Below are positions 59,684 through 64,000 of a stretch of DNA of 64,000 bases, piece after piece. This DNA comes from Halomicroarcula saliterrae (GTDB lineage: Archaea; Halobacteriota; Halobacteria; Halobacteriales; Haloarculaceae), in assembly GCF_031624395.1 (NCBI RefSeq), contig NZ_JAMQON010000001.1, positions 1 through 64,000 on the forward strand. The letters run 5' to 3'. Positions within the stretch are counted from its first letter, which is position 1; each line of letters begins with the position of its first letter. The notes below the pieces were generated by a model. That model saw nothing but the letters and a program-made list of their open reading frames with translations, searched no databases and was not told where the DNA came from. The translations under genes and the position numbers were made by a program.

Positions 59684-62600
59684 ATGCATATCAAAGAGCT
59701 CGTCCTCGACAACTTCAAGAGCTTCGGGCGGAAGACCCGAATCCCGTTCTACGAGGATTTTACCACGATTTCGGGCCCGAACGGCTCGGGCAAGTCCAAC
59801 ATCATCGACGCCGTTCTCTTCGCGCTCGGACTCGCCAGGACCTCCGGTATCCGCGCCGAGAAGCTGACCGACCTCATCTACAACCCGGGCCACGCCGACG
59901 AGGACGTGGAGCTCGCCGGCGAGCGCGAGGCCAGCGTCGAGGTCATTCTCGCCAACGACGACCGGACGGTCGAGCGGGCCCAGGTCGTCAACGCCGCCGG
60001 GACCGAGGACGTCGGCGACGTCGACGAGATATCTATCAAGCGCCGGGTCAAGGAGACCGAGGACAACTACTACTCCTACTACTACATCAACGGTCGCTCG
60101 GTCAACCTCTCGGACATCCAGAACCTGCTCGCACAGGCCGGGGTGACCCCGGAGGGGTACAACGTCGTCATGCAGGGCGACGTGACCGAGATCATCAACA
60201 TGACCTCGGGCTCGCGCCGGGAGATAATCGACGAAATCGCTGGCGTCGCGCAGTTCGACGCGAAGAAGGCGGACGCCTTCGAGGAGCTCGAGGTCGTACA
60301 GGAGCGAATCGACGAGGCGGAGCTCCGTATCGAGGAGAAACAGGACCGGCTCGACCAGCTCGAAGACGAACGCGAGACCGCTCTCCAGTACCAGGAGCTG
60401 CGCGAACAGAAAGAGGAGTACGAGGGGTATCGGAAGGCCGCCGAACTCGAAGACAAACGCGAGGCGCTCGACGCGACCGAGGACGCCATCGACGAGCTCG
60501 AAAGCGAGCTGGCGGCGCTCCAGGAGGAGCTCGATAGCCGGCAGGGCAAGGTCGTCCGACTGGAGGACGAACTCCACGAGCTCAACAACGAGATAGAGCG
60601 CAAAGGCGAGGACGAACAGCTCGCCATCAAACGCGACATAGAGGAGATAAAGGGCGACATCTCGCGGCTGGAAGACAAGATCGCCAGCGCCGAGGCGGCC
60701 GTCGAGGACGCCGAGAACGAGCGCCGACAGGCGTTCGTCCAGATAGACCGCAAACAGGAGACCATCGACGAACTGGAGAGCGACATCCGCGAGACGAAAG
60801 TCGAGAAGTCGAACGTCAAAGCGGATATCGCGGGCAAGGAGAGCGAGCTGGCCGACGTCCAGGGGCGCATCGACGACATCGGCGAGGAGTTCGAGGAGAT
60901 AAAGGACGAACTCGAGAGCAGACGCGAGACGCTCGAAGCGAAGAAGAGCGAGCGAAACGACCTCCAGCGCGAGCAGGACCGACTGCTGGACGAGGCCCGT
61001 CGCCGGTCCAACGAGGAAGACGAGAAGCGCACCGAAATCGAGGCTATCGAGGCCGAGATTCCGGCCCTCGAAGCCGACGTCGAGGACCTGGAGGCGGAAC
61101 TGGAGAAAGCACGGAAGAACAAAGCCACTATCGGCGAGGTGGTCGACGACCTGCGGGCCGAGAAGCGCGAGCTCCAGTCCGACCTCGATTCCCTGGAAGA
61201 CGAGATAAGCGCCAAACAGCAGGAGTACGCCGAGCTCGAAGCGAAGGCGGGCCAGGACGGGGACTCCTCGTACGGGCGCGCGGTGACGGCCATCCTGAAC
61301 GCGGGCCGCGAGGGCGTCCACGGCACCGTCGGTCAGCTGGGCGGGGTCGACGCCGAGTACGCCACCGCCTGTGAGACCGCGGCCGGCGGTCGGCTGGCAC
61401 ACGTCGTCGTCGACGACGACGGCGTCGGCCAGTCGTGTATCGAGTACCTGAAATCGCGTTCGGCCGGGCGGGCGACCTTCCTGCCGATAACGCAGATGGG
61501 GAACCGGTCGCTGCCCTCGCTGCCGAACGAAGCGGGCGTCGTGGACTTCGCCTACAACCTCGTCGACTTCGACCCGGAGTACGCGGGCATCTTCTCGTAC
61601 GTGCTCGGGGACACCGTCATCGTCGAGGACATGGCAACCGCCCGGGACCTGATGGGGAACTACCGCATGGTCACCCTGGAGGGCGACTTGGTCGAGAAGA
61701 GCGGCGCGATGACCGGGGGGTCGTCCTCGGGGACGCGCTACTCCTTCTCGGGCGGGGCCGGCCAGCTCGAACGGGTCGCGACGCGCATCACCGAACTGGA
61801 AGACGAGCGAGCGGACGTTCGCAGCGACCTCCGCGACGTGGAGGAGCGCCTCGACGACGCCCGGGACCGCGAGTCCGACGCCACCGAGCAGGTCCGTGAC
61901 ATCGAGAACGACATCGAGCAGACGGAGGGGGAGCTCGCGAGCAAGCGCGACCGAATCGAGACCCTCGAAGCGGCCATCGAGGAGATTTCCGACGACCGCG
62001 AGGCCGTGGCCGACGAGATGGACGAGCTCGAAGCCGACATCGAGACGGCCAACGAGGCTATCGCCGACATCGAGGCCGACATCGAGGAACTCGAATCGGA
62101 GGTCCAGGACTCCGAGCTACCCGCCCTCACCGACGAGCGCGAGGCGATTCGCGACGACATCGACGCGCTGGAGTCACGCGAGGACGACCTCGACGCGAAG
62201 CTGAACGAACTGCAACTGGAGAAACAGTACGCCGAGGACGCTATCGAGGAGCTTCACGACGACATCGAGGCCACGCAGAACCGCAAGGCCGAGAAGGAGG
62301 AGCGAATCGCGGAACTGGAGACGCGAGTCGCCGAGAAACGCGAGCGCAAAGCCGAGAAGGAGGCGTCCGTCGCCGACCTCGAAGAAGAGCTCGCCGAGCT
62401 CAAAGGCGAGCGCGAGGAGCTGCGCGAGGAGCTCCAGAGCGCAAAGGAGGCCCGCGACGAGCAGCAGTCACTGGTCACCGACGTCGAACGCGACCTCGAA
62501 GACGAGCGCGAAGACCGCGACCGGCTGGACTGGGAGATCGACGAACTCGAAGCCCAGGTCGGCGACTACGACCCCGAGGACGTGCCCGACCACGACACGG

Positions 62601-63274
62601 TCGAGTCCGAAATCGAACGGCTCACCGGCGAGATGGAGGCGCTCGAACCGGTCAACATGCGCGCGATAGAGGAGTACGACCGCGTGGCCGACGACCTCGC
62701 TGACCTAGAAGAGAAGAAGGGGACGCTCGTCGAGGAGGCCGACGGCATCCGCGAGCGCATCGACAGCTACGAACAGAAGAAGAAGGCGACGTTCATGGCG
62801 TCGTTCGACGAGATAAACGAGCAGTTCCAGGACATCTTCGAGCGGCTGTCGAACGGCACCGGCCACCTCCACCTGGAAGACGAGGACGACCCGTTCGAGG
62901 GCGGGCTGACGATGAAGGCCCAGCCCGGCGACAAGCCCATCCAGCGGCTGGCCGCGATGTCGGGCGGGGAGAAGTCACTGACCGCGCTCGCCTTCATCTT
63001 CGCCATCCAGCGCCACAACCCGGCGCCGTTCTACGCGCTCGACGAGGTCGACGCCTTCCTCGACGCGAAAAACGCCGACCTCGTGGGCGAGCTGGTCGAC
63101 GAACTGGCCGGCGACGCCCAGTTCGTCGTCGTCTCCCACCGCTCGGCGCTGCTGGAACGCTCCGAGCGGGCCATCGGGGTTATGATGCAGGGCGACAACG
63201 TCTCGGCCGTGACCGGTATCGACCTCTCCGGGGACGGCCCCGACGAAGAGGACGAAGTGGTGGCAGACGACTGA
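59684..63274 (+). CDS. smc: Chromosome segregation protein SMC
   Basis: 1196 residues. The N-terminal ATPase has Walker A GPNGSGKSNIIDAVLFALG near residue 32. Two long coiled coils (about 170-500 and 680-1010) flank a hinge around 520-660 (VHGTVGQLGGVDAEYATACETAAGGRLAHVVVDDD). The C-terminal lobe has the ABC signature MSGGEKSLTALAFIFAI and Walker B PFYALDEVDAFLD. It forms the ring condensin with ScpA, whose gene begins at its stop codon by a one-base TGATG overlap. Confidence 0.96.
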   Translation: MHIKELVLDNFKSFGRKTRIPFYEDFTTISGPNGSGKSNIIDAVLFALGLARTSGIRAEKLTDLIYNPGHADEDVELAGEREASVEVILANDDRTVERAQVVNAAGTEDVGDVDEISIKRRVKETEDNYYSYYYINGRSVNLSDIQNLLAQAGVTPEGYNVVMQGDVTEIINMTSGSRREIIDEIAGVAQFDAKKADAFEELEVVQERIDEAELRIEEKQDRLDQLEDERETALQYQELREQKEEYEGYRKAAELEDKREALDATEDAIDELESELAALQEELDSRQGKVVRLEDELHELNNEIERKGEDEQLAIKRDIEEIKGDISRLEDKIASAEAAVEDAENERRQAFVQIDRKQETIDELESDIRETKVEKSNVKADIAGKESELADVQGRIDDIGEEFEEIKDELESRRETLEAKKSERNDLQREQDRLLDEARRRSNEEDEKRTEIEAIEAEIPALEADVEDLEAELEKARKNKATIGEVVDDLRAEKRELQSDLDSLEDEISAKQQEYAELEAKAGQDGDSSYGRAVTAILNAGREGVHGTVGQLGGVDAEYATACETAAGGRLAHVVVDDDGVGQSCIEYLKSRSAGRATFLPITQMGNRSLPSLPNEAGVVDFAYNLVDFDPEYAGIFSYVLGDTVIVEDMATARDLMGNYRMVTLEGDLVEKSGAMTGGSSSGTRYSFSGGAGQLERVATRITELEDERADVRSDLRDVEERLDDARDRESDATEQVRDIENDIEQTEGELASKRDRIETLEAAIEEISDDREAVADEMDELEADIETANEAIADIEADIEELESEVQDSELPALTDEREAIRDDIDALESREDDLDAKLNELQLEKQYAEDAIEELHDDIEATQNRKAEKEERIAELETRVAEKRERKAEKEASVADLEEELAELKGEREELREELQSAKEARDEQQSLVTDVERDLEDEREDRDRLDWEIDELEAQVGDYDPEDVPDHDTVESEIERLTGEMEALEPVNMRAIEEYDRVADDLADLEEKKGTLVEEADGIRERIDSYEQKKKATFMASFDEINEQFQDIFERLSNGTGHLHLEDEDDPFEGGLTMKAQPGDKPIQRLAAMSGGEKSLTALAFIFAIQRHNPAPFYALDEVDAFLDAKNADLVGELVDELAGDAQFVVVSHRSALLERSERAIGVMMQGDNVSAVTGIDLSGDGPDEEDEVVADD

Positions 63275-64000
63275 TGCCAGACATGACCGACGACATCCCG
63301 CTCGATATCACGGGCCACGAAGACCGCGAACGACCCGCCGAACAGTCCGACGTGGACCTGCTCACCGGTGACGCGGGTGTCGACGGGGCCGAGAGTGGCG
63401 CCGTACCCGGCTCCAGCGGAAGCGACGCCGCCACTGGGGACGGCGAGGACGACGACGCGCCCGAGCCGGTCGAGGTGCTGGTCCAGCTGGCCGACGACGG
63501 CGAGATAGACCCGTGGGACATCGACGTGGTGCAGGTGACCGACAAGTTCCTCGACGCTATCGACGGGAGCGACCTGCGCACCTCGGGTCGGGCGCTGTTT
63601 TACGCCTCCGTGCTCGTCCGGATGAAAAGCGACGCGATGCTGGGCACCGACGAGCCCGAGGAGGAGGCCGTCGAGCCGTGGGAGCGGGCGATGTCCGGCG
63701 ACGACCCCATCGACGAGCCGGACCCGTTCGCGGCGCTGGAGTCGGAGATGGACCGCCGGCTGGAACGCCGCCGGGCCCGGGGGATGCCACAGACGCTCGA
63801 CGAACTGGTCCGGGACCTGCGGGAGGCCGAGCGGGACAACTGGTGGAAGGAGTCCCGCGAGTACGACACCAGCGGCTCCCCGACGGGGTTCCAGCGCGGG
63901 ACACAGGAGCTCGACTATCGGGGGGCCGACGACATGCGGCTGGACGACGAGCCCTCGGCGGCCGACGTGACCGGCACCGCCCACGGCGAGCAGATAGACG
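63274..64000 (+). CDS. scpA: Segregation and condensation protein ScpA (partial, runs off window)
   Basis: At least 242 residues from the ATG at 63274; a second ATG at 63283 is possible. EPVEVLVQLADDGEIDPWDIDVVQVTDKFLDAI is the N-terminal kleisin block that binds the SMC head. RALFYASVLVRMKSDAML follows. The start overlaps the smc stop. A variable, acidic N-terminus and middle are usual in haloarchaeal ScpA. The C-terminal winged helix lies beyond the window. Confidence 0.92.
   Translation, partial: MPDMTDDIPLDITGHEDRERPAEQSDVDLLTGDAGVDGAESGAVPGSSGSDAATGDGEDDDAPEPVEVLVQLADDGEIDPWDIDVVQVTDKFLDAIDGSDLRTSGRALFYASVLVRMKSDAMLGTDEPEEEAVEPWERAMSGDDPIDEPDPFAALESEMDRRLERRRARGMPQTLDELVRDLREAERDNWWKESREYDTSGSPTGFQRGTQELDYRGADDMRLDDEPSAADVTGTAHGEQID

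Noticed and set aside
59189-61402. A 737-codon minus-strand frame under smc
   Set aside because: Repetitive Leu/Val/Phe composition arises from the antisense of coiled-coil Glu/Lys/Asp codons.

Overview
The window is a stretch of main-chromosome sequence from a haloarchaeon. The evidence is very high GC, acidic Asp/Glu-rich proteins, archaeal informational genes (L37Ae, RpoP, Pcc1, prefoldin beta, 20S proteasome, archaeal TopA, GGGP synthase), many Tat lipoproteins with a GC lipobox, BAT/HTH-10 and HalOD1 signalling proteins and a halorhodopsin. The gene set fits the Haloarculaceae, but I cannot fix the genus from sequence alone. There is no rRNA, CRISPR array, transposase, integrase or plasmid gene; the only RNA gene found is tRNA-Ser(CGA).

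Layout. 0-6.5 kb: hydantoinase B, tRNA-Ser, a secreted protein, a CARF-type regulator, a lipoprotein, and a two-gene gluconate-dehydrogenase-like oxidoreductase. 6.6-18.1 kb: DUF2070 membrane protein, GuaAA, an orphan histidine kinase, a zinc protein, DUF192, a LeuA/CimA enzyme behind a structured leader, HalOD1 and BAT-type sensors, a bifunctional nuclease, DUF3194 and prefoldin beta. 18.2-26.7 kb: lipoprotein, an RHH/UPF0175-PIN toxin-antitoxin pair, coenzyme A genes (pantoate kinase, phosphopantothenate synthetase), a tandem AAA+ ATPase with an unfamiliar N-terminal domain, two small paralogous membrane proteins, a methyltransferase. 26.7-33.3 kb: Thi4 thiazole synthase, an HTH-family protein, an Hvo_1808-like surface protein, then the dcd - mini-ORF - mini-ORF - thiR - methyltransferase operon. 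33.4-42.4 kb: Pth2, proteasome alpha and beta, MFS and CPBP membrane proteins, TruD, DUF2103, small membrane proteins, L37Ae-RpoP-Pcc1. 42.4-52.7 kb: receiver-PAS-GAF-BAT regulator, DUF7344-type HTH protein, aldo/keto reductase, halorhodopsin, non-discriminating AspRS, GGGP synthase, DUF547, Rieske protein. 52.7-64 kb: TopA, GatB, a FemAB-like transferase, a coiled-coil protein, SMC and the start of ScpA.

Genes that work together: Thi4 and ThiR (thiamine precursor synthesis and its regulator, with a candidate operator at thi4); non-discriminating AspRS and GatB (indirect Asn-tRNA synthesis); PoK, PPS (CoA); PsmA and PsmB; SMC and ScpA; the GMC flavoprotein and its Tat-exported small subunit.

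The most unusual signal lies between dcd and thiR. A 25-base junction (Shine-Dalgarno, stop and start, encoding a C-terminal EFGGDQ) occurs three times, and bounds two 21-22-codon mini-ORFs in a translationally coupled chain. A second unexplained signal is a dispersed family of short stem-loops whose stems differ but whose 11-base loop fits GARCGHAGYGA (17.3 and 48.9 kb; the loop motif alone at 39.4 and 55.2 kb).
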